35,119 nt of DNA from CAYXVU01 sp964468725 (GTDB lineage Bacteria > Acidobacteriota > Blastocatellia > UBA7656): positions 1 to 35,119 of the forward strand of contig CAYXVU010000039.1 of assembly GCA_964468725.1 (NCBI GenBank), in the 5' to 3' direction. Positions 8,182 to 16,697 of this stretch are shown here, piece after piece. The position numbers and the translations under genes were made by a program. The notes beneath the pieces were generated by a model that was given only the letters and a program-made list of their open reading frames with translations, was not told where the DNA came from and made no database searches. Position 1 is the first letter of the stretch, and every line of letters starts with the position of its first letter.

Positions 8182-9873
8182 CTAAGGGCTGTTAGGATTG
8201 AGTCGGTATAGTTGAGCTGCATTTTCACCGAAAAACTTACTGGTGTGAATGGGCATGAAGTTTTCTTCGATATAGTGGTAGACCGCTTGATTCTCCACAT
8301 AGATTCTGCCGCGTTGTAACAAAACGTAATCCGGGCGACGTGTCTGCAAATCGAATTGCGGATGCGAAAGAATTTCGATCTTGATATCGGTGCGCCGGTA
8401 TTTTTCCAGATAATACTGCATCACGCCGGGAATCTCGCTGGCGACCGTCGCGCCAGGCGGAGCTTGTTTGGCAAGGTAGGCAATGCTTTCTCTCGCCCCC
8501 AAATCATAAAACTCATCGTGCGGGAAGAAGTACCCGATGCGCTTGCCGCCCAGCTCATTTACATAGAGACTGGGATAAGGCAGATTCATCACGGTGATGA
8601 GCGCCGGAGTTAGAGCAAAGAAGGCTACAATCGTGAAGAGAAGTGGTTTCACTATCGGCAGCAGACGCTGAGAAAGCAATTGAGCTACTGCGACCACCCC
8701 TTTCCCAATCGCCCATACCCCAATCGCCGCAGTCATATAAATGACGGGCATCAGCGGCAAAGTATATCGGAGAAATTTGGCTCCCATGATCGCCATGGGA
8801 AAGAGCCAAAAGAAGAGCATCAGGCGTAGGAACATGTAGCCACGCGCCATCGTCGGTTCGCCGCGATGGCGAAAGACTTCAACGGCTCCGGCCAGAAATG
8901 CGATTACTAAAGGCAGCGGAAATTTGACCGCTAGAAATAGGAAATAGAAGTACCATGGCATCCCGTTCGGCGTCGACGACATATCATTCATGAAGAGATG
9001 ATCCATGACGAGATAACCATGGTGAGTGATGAGGTCTTCATTCGAATAGGCGATCAGGTAACGCCAGGTCTGCGGCGCAAAGACTGCCGGATTGAAGAGA
9101 ATGAAGGCAAGGACGACTGCCCCAAAGTATTTCACCAGCATTTGTCGCGTCAAGGGTCGGTTACTGCGTCGGTTATAGCCGATGAGATGGTAAAAGAGCT
9201 GATTGAGACCGAAGAAGTGCGGAAAGTATTTAGCACAAATCATGAGGCCGAAGGATAAGCCGGCCAGACTGTAGAATCGTTCTTGTCCGGCCATATCCTC
9301 AATCGGCTTTGCTTTCGCGCAGTGGTAAAGATAAAACCCGGTCATTAAAAAAAATAATAGCAAGGTGTCTTCTTTGGTCACGCGGTTGAACCAGATTGCA
9401 TTTAGACCGCTTGCCCAAAAGAACGCTGTCAGCAATCCGATTCGGAAGCCGAACAGCCCGCAGGTCAATAAGAAGATCGGGATTACGGTGAGCGCTCCGA
9501 ATACTGCATTTGGCAAGCGCAATGCAGTCTCTTCAGACAGGAAGAGTGAGAATGCTTGCCCGCCGGTTCGATTCCACAGTGCCGTTGCGTGCAGCGAACC
9601 ATAGCAGAGCATCTTCATCAGCATGGGATGTTCGGCATTGACGGTGAAGTCTCCTTGTTCATAAGCTCGTAGAGCAAAAATTTTATTGGTCTCGTCTTCA
9701 GCAAAACCGGCTGCTCCCAAATCATATAGGCGGGGGATCAGTGCGAGTAACACCAAAAGGGGGAGCAACCATAAGGAGTGCTTTTCAACATTTTTCAGAA
9801 AACTAAGTCGGGGGTGTGTATCGGAATGTCTGACTCCTTCCGATTCCAACTCGAGTGTATCAACGGGTTGCAT
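8182..9873 (-). CDS. GT39/ArnT-type polytopic membrane glycosyltransferase
   Basis: 563 residues. After a 32-residue cytoplasmic start come about 10-12 hydrophobic helices. The first external loop holds A-E-D-E-T (Asp60-Glu61), the acidic pair used by dolichyl/undecaprenyl-phosphate sugar transferases of the PMT/GT39 and ArnT families. It is followed by E-H-P-M-L-M-K, the equivalent of the H-P-P-L-x-K motif. Such enzymes use a polyprenyl-phosphate sugar as donor and modify lipid A, proteins or other envelope molecules; the acceptor here is unknown. The C-terminal 130 residues form a soluble outside domain. The gene has the same direction as the dcw cluster but lies beyond the ftsZ terminator with 257 bases between, so it probably has its own promoter, which I could not identify. 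No strong ribosome site precedes the ATG at 9873. Confidence 0.8.
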   Translation of the reverse strand: MQPVDTLELESEGVRHSDTHPRLSFLKNVEKHSLWLLPLLVLLALIPRLYDLGAAGFAEDETNKIFALRAYEQGDFTVNAEHPMLMKMLCYGSLHATALWNRTGGQAFSLFLSEETALRLPNAVFGALTVIPIFLLTCGLFGFRIGLLTAFFWASGLNAIWFNRVTKEDTLLLFFLMTGFYLYHCAKAKPIEDMAGQERFYSLAGLSFGLMICAKYFPHFFGLNQLFYHLIGYNRRSNRPLTRQMLVKYFGAVVLAFILFNPAVFAPQTWRYLIAYSNEDLITHHGYLVMDHLFMNDMSSTPNGMPWYFYFLFLAVKFPLPLVIAFLAGAVEVFRHRGEPTMARGYMFLRLMLFFWLFPMAIMGAKFLRYTLPLMPVIYMTAAIGVWAIGKGVVAVAQLLSQRLLPIVKPLLFTIVAFFALTPALITVMNLPYPSLYVNELGGKRIGYFFPHDEFYDLGARESIAYLAKQAPPGATVASEIPGVMQYYLEKYRRTDIKIEILSHPQFDLQTRRPDYVLLQRGRIYVENQAVYHYIEENFMPIHTSKFFGENAAQLYRLNPNSP

Positions 9874-10073
9874 GCGATCAATAACCGAGATGAGAGTAGG
9901 CTGGGTGCGCGTCTATCGTTGCGAACTTGCCCCACGGGCTATTTTATGAAGTCGAAGAACCGGCCTCTCACGACTCTGCGCTTCGCTACTCTCGAAATTC
10001 AACAATCTATTCAACATCCCTACACGCGCCTCAACATTGTATTGAGCGGCTTCCCAAAACTCAAATCTATAGT

Positions 10074-10100
10074 AAAAAGCCGCTGTTTGGCAGCGGCTTT
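10074..10100 (-). terminator. Intrinsic terminator after ftsZ
   Basis: A 7-base-pair GC-rich stem, GCCGCTG (10079-10085) with CAGCGGC (10091-10097), has a five-base loop. On the minus strand the stem is followed by a run of five T (complement of A 10074-10078). It lies 31 bases beyond the ftsZ stop and ends the division cluster. An A-run on the other side gives it some two-way character. Confidence 0.85.
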
Positions 10101-10130
10101 CCATTGTAAAAGAGGGCGCTTTCTCCACCG

Positions 10131-11258
10131 TCAATCGGCTTTTTTACGGATGAAAGTCGGGATCGCAATATCCTCGTCTTTAATCGAATCAGGAGGTGTC
10201 GTACTGAGGGTGTGATCTTGACCGGCGACAAATGATTTTGCCGGTTCGGTTGCTTCCACGGCTTTGTCAAAGCCTGTAGCAATGACCGTGATCTTCATCG
10301 CATCGGAAAGTTTTTCATCGACAACCGCTCCGAAGATGATGTTGGCATCTTCGTAAGCCGCTTCGTGAATGATGGACATGGCTTCGTTGACCTCGAAAAG
10401 GGTTAGGTCGTTGCCGCCCGTGATATTGACCAAAAGACCTTTGGCGCCATCGATGGATGCCTCTTCCAGCAGCGGGCTGGCAATCGCACGCTGCGTCGCT
10501 TCCAGCGCTCGATTTTCACCCTGTGCTGTACCGGTTCCCATCAGTGCCATCCCCATGCCAGCCATAATCGCTTTGACATCGGCAAAGTCAACGTTGATTA
10601 AGCCATGTACGGTGATGATGTCAGAGATGCCTTGAACCGCGTGGCGTAACACTTCATCCGCCAATTTGAAGGCATCTTTGAAGGAGGTACTCTTCGAAAC
10701 TTGCGTGAGCAAGCGTTCATTGGTAATGGTAATGACCGTGTCTACGCATTCGCGCAATTCGTTCAGGCCGATCTCTGCCTGTTTCTGCCGACGTTTGCCT
10801 TCAAACCGAAAGGGTTTGGTTACGACCGCAACTGTCAGAGCATCCAATTCGGTGGCAAGGCTGGCAATGATAGGGGCTGCTCCGGTTCCGGTGCCTCCGC
10901 CAAGTCCAGCAGTAATAAAGACCATGTCGGCGCCGTTGAGCGCTTCGATGATTTTATCCGTATCCTCAAGCGCCGAATGTCGTCCAACTTCAGGGTTGCC
11001 GCCTGCGCCCAGTCCTTTGGTCAGCTTCTCGCCGATTTGCAGTTTGACGGGAGCTTTCGAGTTGCGGAGCGCTTGCAGATCGGTGTTGGCGACCAGGAAT
11101 TGAACCCCATGAATTCCTGATTCGATCATCTGATTGACCGCGTTGCTACCGCCGCCCCCGATCCCCACAACCTTGATATTGGCACCATTTGTGGCCTGTT
11201 CTTCCGGGTCAAAAATAATGATTCCGCTTCGATTCTCTTTGCGTTCGTCCGACGCCAT
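10131..11258 (-). CDS. ftsZ: Cell division GTPase FtsZ
   Basis: 375 residues. FtsZ is the tubulin-like GTPase that assembles into the cytoplasmic Z-ring and directs septal wall synthesis. An N-terminal G-I-G-G-G-G-S-N-A loop (32-40), the tubulin signature G-G-G-T-G-T-G (120-126) and the synergy loop N-V-D-F-A-D-V before the catalytic helix are all present. A short linker leads to the conserved C-terminal peptide D-I-A-I-P-T-F-I-R-K-K-A-D, the docking site for FtsA. The start is fixed by AGGAGG eight bases before ATG 11258; an upstream ATG in the same frame (11276) overlaps this ribosome site and is rejected. A 351-base gap separates it from ftsA, which suggests separate control of ftsZ, and a terminator follows. 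Confidence 0.98.
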   Translation of the reverse strand: MASDERKENRSGIIIFDPEEQATNGANIKVVGIGGGGSNAVNQMIESGIHGVQFLVANTDLQALRNSKAPVKLQIGEKLTKGLGAGGNPEVGRHSALEDTDKIIEALNGADMVFITAGLGGGTGTGAAPIIASLATELDALTVAVVTKPFRFEGKRRQKQAEIGLNELRECVDTVITITNERLLTQVSKSTSFKDAFKLADEVLRHAVQGISDIITVHGLINVDFADVKAIMAGMGMALMGTGTAQGENRALEATQRAIASPLLEEASIDGAKGLLVNITGGNDLTLFEVNEAMSIIHEAAYEDANIIFGAVVDEKLSDAMKITVIATGFDKAVEATEPAKSFVAGQDHTLSTTPPDSIKDEDIAIPTFIRKKAD

Positions 11259-11609
11259 TGTGGTTGCCTCCTGCATGCGTAGGTCAGTTGCCAGGCAACA
11301 AGAAATGGAGCGCTTCGCCTGCTGACCTTGAAACGTTCACCTCAGTTCTTACAACAAACTTGTCAAGTTGCTGCCTCGTGTTGGGTACGACGTTGTGAAT
11401 CGGGAGATGAGGAAACCTTAATGCACACGACTTCCTTGCGGTCACGGACGCGCCGCCTTTGCAACTGCGGGGGTTCACCTGACATCGCCATTGGGGCTGG
11501 CAGCAAATTGCTACAATATATGGTAGACCAGGTCTCTAAAGACACGCCGCATAGTAGCATAGTAGCTTTGCCGTCACAACTAATTTTCCCCGTCTCTCGA
11601 AACATTTTT
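11259..11609. other. 351-base ftsA-ftsZ intergenic region
   Basis: This is by far the longest gap in the dcw cluster. Short frames exist on both strands (for example an 80-codon one on the minus strand) but have no ribosome site or family resemblance. An exact 5-1-5 palindrome, AGACC-A-GGTCT at 11525-11535, sits next to a TATATT that could be a minus-strand -10. I found no matching good -35. The region most likely holds the ftsZ-proximal promoter and leader. Confidence 0.45.
11267..11272 (-). promoter_or_regulatory. Ribosome binding site of ftsZ, decides the start
   Basis: A full AGGAGG on the minus strand is placed eight bases before the ATG at 11258. It rules out the earlier in-frame ATG at 11276, which sits directly in front of the site. 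Confidence 0.85.
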
Positions 11610-12854
11610 TCACGAAATTCCGCGTAGCAATCGGCTCAGAAAACCTTCGGACTTGTTTACTGAACTGGTGCTGACGAACCCCCTTTTGGTATCCATTTGT
11701 TTGTGAAAACCGTACACCATGGTTCCCACGACGGTTGCGAAAACCGGGCTATCAATCTCTTCTGTCAATCCGCCCACTGAGATTGGCAGACCATGGCGCG
11801 CAGGGAGGTCGAGTTCCTGCTCGGCAACTTCGACAACGCCATCCATCAAGGCTCCGCCGCCCACCAACACGACGCTTGAAAGGATTTGCTTGTCGAAACC
11901 TGCGCGTTGAATTTCATCCCCGACGTGACTGAAAATCTCTTCCGCACGAGGCTGCAAGATTTCCGATAAAATTTGCCGACTGAGCAATCGAGGCATTCGA
12001 CCATTGCCGCTCGGAACTTCGACCATGTGCGAACGTTCATTTTCAGCCATCAGATTGACTAAAGCGCATCCTTCAATCTTTTTGAGTTTGTCGGCTTCCG
12101 GCACCGGGGTGCGCAAACCGATGGCAATGTCATTTGTAAAGCTGTTGCCGCCCATCGGGAAGACGGCAGTGTGGCGTATCATATCGCGATAGATGATCGT
12201 CAAGCTGGTGATGTCCGCGCCGATGTCAACCACTGCGGCTCCGTATTCCTTCTCTTGATTGGTCAAGGTCGCTTCCGGGGTGGCGACGTGATTGACGACC
12301 GTATCATCGACCGTCAACCCCGCACGATTGACCGAAGTGATGACATTTTGTCGTGCCGTGATGGGCGAAGTCAGAATATGGACAGCCGCTTCGAGGCGCA
12401 TGCCTAAAAACCCGATGGGGTTGCCGATGCCATCTTGACCGTCCACGGTGAACTCTTGCGGCAACACTTCGATGATCTCGCGTTCCGGCGGCACGCTGAC
12501 GGTCTTTGCCTGTTCGATGACGCGGTCAACCTCTTCTTCGCCGATCTCCCGGTTGCGGCGACTGATGGCAATCACGCCGCGCGAGTTCAACCCGCGCACT
12601 TGTGCGCCACCGACATTTACATAAGCAGAATCAATCGGCACCCCCGACATCATTTCAGCTTCCGAAACCGCCTGTCGGATGGCGTCTACGGTGGCTTCGA
12701 TGTTGACGACCACCCCTTTGCGAACGCCGCGCGAAGGGGCGCGACCGATGCCGATGATCTCTAATTGATCGTCTTCATTCACCTCGCTAACGATGGCGCG
12801 CACCTCGGTCGTGCCGATGTCAATCGCTGAAAATTTCTTATGTCCTTTTGGCAT
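11610..12854 (-). CDS. ftsA: Cell division protein FtsA
   Basis: 414 residues; actin-fold ATPase that anchors FtsZ to the inner membrane and recruits later division proteins. Phosphate-1 motif D-I-G-T-T (12-16), the 1C subdomain typical of FtsA between the first two actin halves, phosphate-2 V-D-I-G-A-D-I-T-S-L, and the adenosine motif V-V-L-V-G-G-G-A-L-M-D-G are all visible. The last 14 residues (K-S-E-G-F-L-S-R-L-L-R-G-I-S) form the amphipathic membrane-targeting helix after a flexible linker, as in known FtsA. The start at ATG 12854 is supported by GGAGG six bases upstream; a longer frame from 12887 would include the ribosome site and is rejected. It lies 50 bases after ftsQ. Confidence 0.97.
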   Translation of the reverse strand: MPKGHKKFSAIDIGTTEVRAIVSEVNEDDQLEIIGIGRAPSRGVRKGVVVNIEATVDAIRQAVSEAEMMSGVPIDSAYVNVGGAQVRGLNSRGVIAISRRNREIGEEEVDRVIEQAKTVSVPPEREIIEVLPQEFTVDGQDGIGNPIGFLGMRLEAAVHILTSPITARQNVITSVNRAGLTVDDTVVNHVATPEATLTNQEKEYGAAVVDIGADITSLTIIYRDMIRHTAVFPMGGNSFTNDIAIGLRTPVPEADKLKKIEGCALVNLMAENERSHMVEVPSGNGRMPRLLSRQILSEILQPRAEEIFSHVGDEIQRAGFDKQILSSVVLVGGGALMDGVVEVAEQELDLPARHGLPISVGGLTEEIDSPVFATVVGTMVYGFHKQMDTKRGFVSTSSVNKSEGFLSRLLRGIS

Positions 12855-12904
12855 TCTCTTCCTCCGGCTTTCAACATTGAGGAGCAAAATTGCAGCCTCG
12901 CTCT

Positions 12905-14110
12905 TTATCGGGAATTCGGTTTTGGCCGAACTCGTCTATCCTTGCCGGGGGGCGGTTTCGGCTTGGCTTCCTGCCGTTGCGTCTTCGTATTTGGAGCAGA
13001 GACGGGCTTCCTCTCGGAGCTGACCGCGCTTGGTTGCGCGTTCGTGGTGCGGGTCGGCGCATCTTGGCGTGCGCTCTCCGAATCTCGCGTCTGTCTTTTT
13101 GCGGGGGAGGAAAAAGTCAGCACGATATGATCGCTGCGTTCGGCATGAATGACATGAATGTTAGCGGCATTCTCAATGAGGCTCTGAGGATTCTGCACAT
13201 TCAGATTACGGAGGGCATCTACATCTCCCTCGTTGATGGCACGCAAGACTTGTAGAGCCGTTTCTAACCGATTGCGATAATCGGTATTTCCCAACACGAT
13301 GGTTACAGGCGGCTGGAGCAACCGCACATTGATGCTCTTCAAATAAGTGAGGTCAAGCTCTTGAATCTGCTCCCAAACATTGGCTCCATCTGCGCCGAGT
13401 TCGCGGGATAATCTTTTGTATAAACTGACGCGCTCACGGTCTTCTTGTTCCATCGCAGCCGTGCGCGGGTCCTCATAGAAGCCACGTGCCAAAGGCGGGG
13501 TTTTCCCGTCCCTCAGCGCGTCTTTGCGCCCCGGTAAGTCAGCCATTTCGCCTAAGATCATGCCGTCATCATCGGCCCAAACTATGGGTTGAGCGTCCCG
13601 TCTAACGGGAATGACGGGCTGACGCTCTTCGATGTTCAAGTAGAGCGCGTTGGGCAAACTGCGGGCAACGGTAGCCGAACGCACCATCTTGAGTTTCTCG
13701 ACTTCGCGTTTCACTTGACTGAGGTCAATGCTCATAACTTTGATGTCGCCGACCACCCCTTCGACCGTCTGCTTGATCTGGCGTTGCAATGCCGGACTGG
13801 CATTGTCAATTTCTATGCGCTGCAGGGTGAAGATATCCGAACTGGCCAAGGCTCGATAGCCGATAAAGAGCAACGCCAACCCGCCAACGATTGCCGCCGG
13901 TTTAACAAGGCGCGCCGCCAGACGCACGATCTGATCCGTATCGAAAATCGGTTTGCTGCGAGCTTTTGCCGCCCCGGTTTTGCGAGGCGCGCGTGAGCGT
14001 CCCACTTTCTGGCGAATCCGCTGTTGGCTACTTCTCCCTACAGGCACTTCTATACCTCCCAGTAACCGCGAGTCCCTCCGATCAAATGAGGGCTTTCCTC
14101 TATCGGTCAC
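12905..14110 (-). CDS. ftsQ: Cell division protein FtsQ (POTRA domain)
   Basis: 401 residues, bitopic. The N-terminal 69 residues are basic and cytoplasmic. One hydrophobic helix follows (about 70-88), then a POTRA domain (about 93-161: I-F-T-L-Q-R-I-E-I-D-N ... V-A-R-S-L-P-N-A-L-Y-L-N-I-E-E-R-Q-P) and the beta domain that binds FtsL/FtsB. It is longer than typical FtsQ (about 250-280 residues): the C-terminal 68 residues form a Pro/Lys/Arg/Gln/Ser-rich tail with no hydrophobic core, which should lie in the periplasm. The GTG start at 14110 overlaps the murC stop by four bases (GTGA), so it is probably translated by coupling; a purine-rich AGGAGA lies about 20 bases upstream, further than ideal. 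Confidence 0.93.
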   Translation of the reverse strand: MTDRGKPSFDRRDSRLLGGIEVPVGRSSQQRIRQKVGRSRAPRKTGAAKARSKPIFDTDQIVRLAARLVKPAAIVGGLALLFIGYRALASSDIFTLQRIEIDNASPALQRQIKQTVEGVVGDIKVMSIDLSQVKREVEKLKMVRSATVARSLPNALYLNIEERQPVIPVRRDAQPIVWADDDGMILGEMADLPGRKDALRDGKTPPLARGFYEDPRTAAMEQEDRERVSLYKRLSRELGADGANVWEQIQELDLTYLKSINVRLLQPPVTIVLGNTDYRNRLETALQVLRAINEGDVDALRNLNVQNPQSLIENAANIHVIHAERSDHIVLTFSSPAKRQTRDSESARQDAPTRTTNAQPSAVSSERKPVSAPNTKTQRQEAKPKPPPGKDRRVRPKPNSR

Positions 14111-15492
14111 TCATCACGATGTAAGAATTCGTCTCCTGCTTGGTATACATTTCCTGCGCCGAGTGTCAGCAGCAGATCACCAGGTTGTGTCATCTCTCGG
14201 AGTCGCGGGGCTGCCTGCGATAAAGATCCGAGATACTCGACGTGACGATGACCGAAGCGTTCAATCGCTTCGACTAAAGCGGGGCTGTCAATTCCTGCGA
14301 TGGGGTCTTCGCTGGCTGCGTATATATCGCTGACCAGCAAGATGTCCGCACCGTAAAACGAACGCGCAAACTCTTCCAGCAAATCGCGCGTTCTCGAATA
14401 GCGGTGTGGTTGGAACAACACTACCACACGTCGCCCCGAGGTGCGAGCCGCTTCGAGCGTCGCACGAATCTCTGTAGGATGGTGGCCATAATCGTCCACC
14501 ACGAGCACCTTCGCCTTCTCTCCTTTGATTTGGAACCGGCGCTCTGCGCCGCGAAATTCGCTGAGTGCGGCTGCCAGATGTTCGAACGGCAGATTCAAAT
14601 CCAATCCGACTGCCAATGCCGCCAATGCGTTGTAAACGTTGTGACGTCCGGGCACATGCAAACAGACTCTCCCGATGTCTTTGCCAAAGGCGCGCACCGT
14701 GAATTCGGAGCGGAAATCCTGATGCGTTTCTATCTGCCACGCAGAGACATCAGCTTGCGCTGCCAGTCCATAGCTGATCGTTCGCCGGGTAATCTGCGGA
14801 ATGATTGCTTGAATGTTCGGATCGTCCAAACAGAGCACAATCGCCCCGTAAAACGGCACGCGATTGACAAAGGTTGTAAAGCATTTTTTGATCTCTTCGA
14901 TGCCCCCGGAAAAGAAGTCGAGATGATCGCTGTCAACGTTAGTCAACACCGCTATGGTTGGCGTAAGCAACAGCAGCGAGCCGTCCGATTCATCGGCTTC
15001 GACGACAATATATTGACCGCTGCCTAGCCGCGCATTAGTCGAACCGAGCGAAGCAACTTTGCCGCCGACGATAACTGCGGGATCAAAGTCGGTATTGGTC
15101 ATCACATGGGCAATCATGGAAGTCGTCGTCGTTTTGCCATGCGTACCCGCAACGGCAATGCCGTGGCGATAGAGGCGCATCAGTTCCGCCAGCATCTCGG
15201 CTCGCTGAATCACCGGAATCTGGCGTTGCCGCGCGGCCACGACTTCAGGGTTGTCTCTGCGAATCGCCGAAGAGGTGACCAGCACGTCTGCGCCTGCAAT
15301 GTTTTCCGCCTGATGGCCTTCCCAAACGGTTGCCCCGAGTTGCTCCAATTCATCAGTCATTGCCGAACGTTTCATATCACTGCCGGTGACGCGGAAATTC
15401 TCGCCGAGCGAGAGCAACACTTTTGCGATGCCGCTCATGCCGATGCCGCCGATGCCAACTAAGTGAATATGTCGGATGCTGCGAAAAAGCAT
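14107..15492 (-). CDS. murC: UDP-N-acetylmuramate--L-alanine ligase MurC
   Basis: 461 residues. It adds L-alanine to UDP-MurNAc using ATP, the first amino acid of the wall peptide. The N-terminal Rossmann motif H-L-V-G-I-G-G-I-G-M-S-G (10-21), characteristic of MurC, is followed by the ATP loop G-T-H-G-K-T-T-T (116-123). The central E-A-D-E-S-D-G-S, the N-V-D-S-D-H-L-D motif and the C-terminal D-D-Y-G-H-H-P-T-E-I block for substrate binding follow. I chose ATG 15492, which has a GAGG upstream; an earlier in-frame start (15672) would run 137 bases into murG and adds residues without family resemblance. It lies 43 bases after murG and overlaps ftsQ by four bases. Confidence 0.97.
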   Translation of the reverse strand: MLFRSIRHIHLVGIGGIGMSGIAKVLLSLGENFRVTGSDMKRSAMTDELEQLGATVWEGHQAENIAGADVLVTSSAIRRDNPEVVAARQRQIPVIQRAEMLAELMRLYRHGIAVAGTHGKTTTTSMIAHVMTNTDFDPAVIVGGKVASLGSTNARLGSGQYIVVEADESDGSLLLLTPTIAVLTNVDSDHLDFFSGGIEEIKKCFTTFVNRVPFYGAIVLCLDDPNIQAIIPQITRRTISYGLAAQADVSAWQIETHQDFRSEFTVRAFGKDIGRVCLHVPGRHNVYNALAALAVGLDLNLPFEHLAAALSEFRGAERRFQIKGEKAKVLVVDDYGHHPTEIRATLEAARTSGRRVVVLFQPHRYSRTRDLLEEFARSFYGADILLVSDIYAASEDPIAGIDSPALVEAIERFGHRHVEYLGSLSQAAPRLREMTQPGDLLLTLGAGNVYQAGDEFLHRDE

Positions 15493-15535
15493 TTCTTTCA
15501 ATCCTCGTCCGTTGTTCCTGATCCGTTGCTGCGTC

Positions 15536-16642
15536 TCAATTCTTGTGAACGGCAACGGGTGATGAATGTTCAACAATGGACATCGCCAGATCAACAGCAC
15601 GAGCCGCTGAATCGGGGCGTCCCAATGCGTGGCTAGCGGCTTCCATTCGGTCAATCTCTTCGGGGTGCTCAATCAACTTTGTTATCTCTTCGGCCAAGCG
15701 TTCCGCTGTCAGGTCTTGTTGCACGATCATTCTCCCCGCGCCAACGCGTTCGAAGGCTTCTGCATTCTTGCGCTGATGATCGTCCGTCGCATAAGGGAAG
15801 GGGATGAAGATGGCCGCTTTGCCAGCGGCGGCGACTTCGGCAGCGGTAGTTGCGCCGGAACGACAGATCAACAGATCGGCTCGTTCGAATTGTTGCGCAA
15901 TGTTATCAATGAACGGACTGACCCCTGCCACATCGAATCCCGCTTCCTCATACCCTTGCTTGACCATAGCGAAATCGGTTTCGCCCGTTTGATGAATGAT
16001 CTCCAGACGGTCACGATATGCTGCAAGGAGCGGCAATGCCGCCACCATGGTCGTGTTGATCGAATGCGCTCCCTGACTGCCGCCAAAAAGTAGAAGACTC
16101 ACCCGGCTCGTGCGAGCCTTCTTTTTCAGAAGCGCAAAATCGCCGCGCACCGGATTTCCGGTCACCTGTCCGCGTCCATAAAAGAATCGCTTAGCGTCTT
16201 CAAATGCGAGCGCCGCGCCGTCCGCAAATCGCGCCAACACGCGATTGGTGAATCCCGGCATGGCGTTTGGTTCGACCAACATCGTCGGCAAACCGCGCAG
16301 CCCCGCCATCAATAAAACCGGCCCCGATGAATAGCCGCCAACGCCGATCACAACATCGGGTTTGAAGCGCCTGAGAAGTCCGAGCGCGGCGACGAAACTC
16401 ATCGGCAACCCGAAAAGCGATTTGATGCGTTGCCCCATCGAAACTCCTTTGAGTGCGCCGACCTGTAACAGCGCCAATTCGAAACCTTGCTTGGGTACGA
16501 TCTTCGACTCCAATCCGCGTGGCGTACCGACAAATAAAATCTCGCACTGTGGGTCGCGTTGTTGAAACTCTCGCGCAATGGCGACGCCCGGAAAGATATG
16601 TCCGCCTGTTCCGCCCGCCGCAATCATCACTTTCATGCCCAT
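15536..16642 (-). CDS. murG: Lipid II synthase MurG (GlcNAc transferase)
   Basis: 368 residues; a GT28-family GT-B enzyme at the inner face of the membrane that transfers GlcNAc from UDP-GlcNAc to lipid I. The N-terminal glycine loop G-G-T-G-G-H-I-F-P (10-18) and G-V-G-G-Y-S-S-G-P (about 100-108) bind the lipid phosphate. The C-terminal half has G-G-S-Q-G-A, H-Q-T-G and the donor site C-R-S-G-A-T-T-A-A-E, with P-F-P-Y-A-T-D-D-H-Q near the end. Length and layout are ordinary. Two ATG codons (16642 and 16636) are possible; neither has a strong ribosome site. It follows ftsW by 55 bases. Confidence 0.97.
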   Translation of the reverse strand: MGMKVMIAAGGTGGHIFPGVAIAREFQQRDPQCEILFVGTPRGLESKIVPKQGFELALLQVGALKGVSMGQRIKSLFGLPMSFVAALGLLRRFKPDVVIGVGGYSSGPVLLMAGLRGLPTMLVEPNAMPGFTNRVLARFADGAALAFEDAKRFFYGRGQVTGNPVRGDFALLKKKARTSRVSLLLFGGSQGAHSINTTMVAALPLLAAYRDRLEIIHQTGETDFAMVKQGYEEAGFDVAGVSPFIDNIAQQFERADLLICRSGATTAAEVAAAGKAAIFIPFPYATDDHQRKNAEAFERVGAGRMIVQQDLTAERLAEEITKLIEHPEEIDRMEAASHALGRPDSAARAVDLAMSIVEHSSPVAVHKN

Positions 16643-16697
16643 GTGAGATTTGAGATTCGGTTTTCGGAATCGTGCGCTCCCGAATCGAACCCTAAAA

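Noticed and set aside
10131..11276. FtsZ start at 11276
   Set aside because: The AGGAGG lies inside this extension, eight bases before the better ATG at 11258.
11363..11605. 80-codon minus-strand frame in the ftsA-ftsZ gap
   Set aside because: It has no ribosome site, no recognisable motif, and an unrelated open frame on the other strand covers the same bases; it looks like chance.
14404..15027. Long plus-strand frames opposite murC, ftsQ and ftsA
   Set aside because: They lie fully antisense to well-supported genes, have no motifs and follow from codon bias of the true frame.
14107..15672. Longer MurC reading frame starting at 15672
   Set aside because: It would overlap murG by 137 bases, and the extra 60 residues do not resemble MurC; ATG 15492 gives the standard N-terminus.
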